Shown here: in pieces, positions 63,936-64,000 of the stretch | Position numbering within the stretch: the first letter of the stretch is position 1 | Layout: each line of letters begins with the position of its first letter | Assembly: GCF_004362515.1 (NCBI RefSeq) | Contig: NZ_SNXU01000001.1 | Span: forward strand, 1,984,001 to 2,048,000 | Direction of reading: 5' to 3' | Source: Actinokineospora alba | GTDB lineage: Bacteria; Actinomycetota; Actinomycetes; Mycobacteriales; Pseudonocardiaceae | Length of the DNA: 64,000 bases | Position numbers and translations under genes: made by a program | Notes under the pieces: model-generated | Database searches by the model: none | Seen by the model: the letters and a program-made list of their open reading frames with translations, nothing else | What the model was told of the DNA's origin: nothing

Positions 63936-64000
63936 GCCGCCTTAGCTCAGTCGGCTAGAGCGATTCACTCGTAATGAATAGGTCAAGGGTTCGACTCCCT
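63936..64000 (+). tRNA. tRNA-Thr (anticodon CGT), partial at window end
   Basis: Acceptor GCCGCCT, D-arm GCTCAGTCGGCTAGAGC, anticodon stem ATTCA/TGAAT around loop CTCGTAA (anticodon CGT) and T-arm GGGTTCGACTCCC are in order. The 3' acceptor end and CCA lie beyond the window. Confidence 0.95.

Overview
The window is a high-GC actinobacterial chromosome segment. It has many GTG starts, ATGA/GTGA stop-start overlaps, a WhiB protein, and actinobacterial families such as a holin-X-like protein, a DUF4244 pilin and an MFS-dTMP-kinase fusion. Gene order closely follows the Mycobacterium tuberculosis block Rv3683 to Rv3644c: phosphoesterase, ponA2, whiB4, two ArsA-like ATPases, DUF4177, RidA, metallo-beta-lactamase, crp, nth, thioredoxin, Nudix, marP, ephE, holin, then acs, HAD phosphatase, 6C sRNA, ssd, tad genes, helicase, topA and DNA polymerase III delta-prime. 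Tad pili and the lineage-specific inserts suggest a filamentous actinomycete, probably Pseudonocardiaceae. The family assignment is inference; the synteny is from memory and was not searched.

Layout. 1-13.9 kb: cell-wall and stress genes (phosphoesterase, YqeY, PonA2-like PBP, WhiB4, ATPase pair, RidA, Nudix, MBL). They are interrupted by two tandem paralogs of unknown function, a MocA-type oxidoreductase, a C70-type papain-like protease and a 52-bp minisatellite. 13.9-17 kb: a 139-bp palindromic element, a second DNA sliding clamp with a DnaA box in its upstream region, and an MFS exporter with a palindromic operator. 17-28 kb: the crp/nth/marP/acs core, with NhaA, an acyltransferase and a VIT-type iron/manganese transporter behind tandem iron boxes. 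28-32.8 kb: a Fic-like degenerate protein, a four-discoidin galactose oxidase and a DUF937 protein. 32.8-39.7 kb: a muropeptide recycling cluster (nagZ-namZ-amiE-murR-murQ) that matches the Bacillus subtilis mur operon but lacks the transporter/kinase MurP. 40-47.1 kb: HAD phosphatase, 6C sRNA and the Tad pilus operon. In the Tad operon, the ssd/cpaF and tadB/tadC junctions carry decayed tandem duplications. 47.1-49.2 kb: a primase-polymerase and degenerate DNA with a broken lipoprotein gene. 49.2-64 kb: MrfA-like helicase, proton-pumping pyrophosphatase, lipoprotein, topA, an MFS-dTMP-kinase fusion with a destroyed P-loop, delta-prime, a secreted anchored protein and the start of a tRNA-Thr.

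The genes fall into a few working themes. Cell envelope: PonA2, MarP, the recycling cluster, Tad pili. Iron and redox sensing: WhiB4, the iron boxes, thioredoxin. DNA maintenance: Nth, the sliding clamp, PrimPol, helicase, TopA, delta-prime. Of the regulation visible in the sequence, the best supported elements are the 6C RNA, the twin terminators with a compensatory base change, and the operator at the MFS gene.

The most unusual observations are the junction-spanning duplications in the tad operon, the dead dTMP kinase domain, the 52-bp minisatellite that leaves all six frames open, the tandem paralogs at 8.0-9.6 kb, and the MurP-less recycling cluster.
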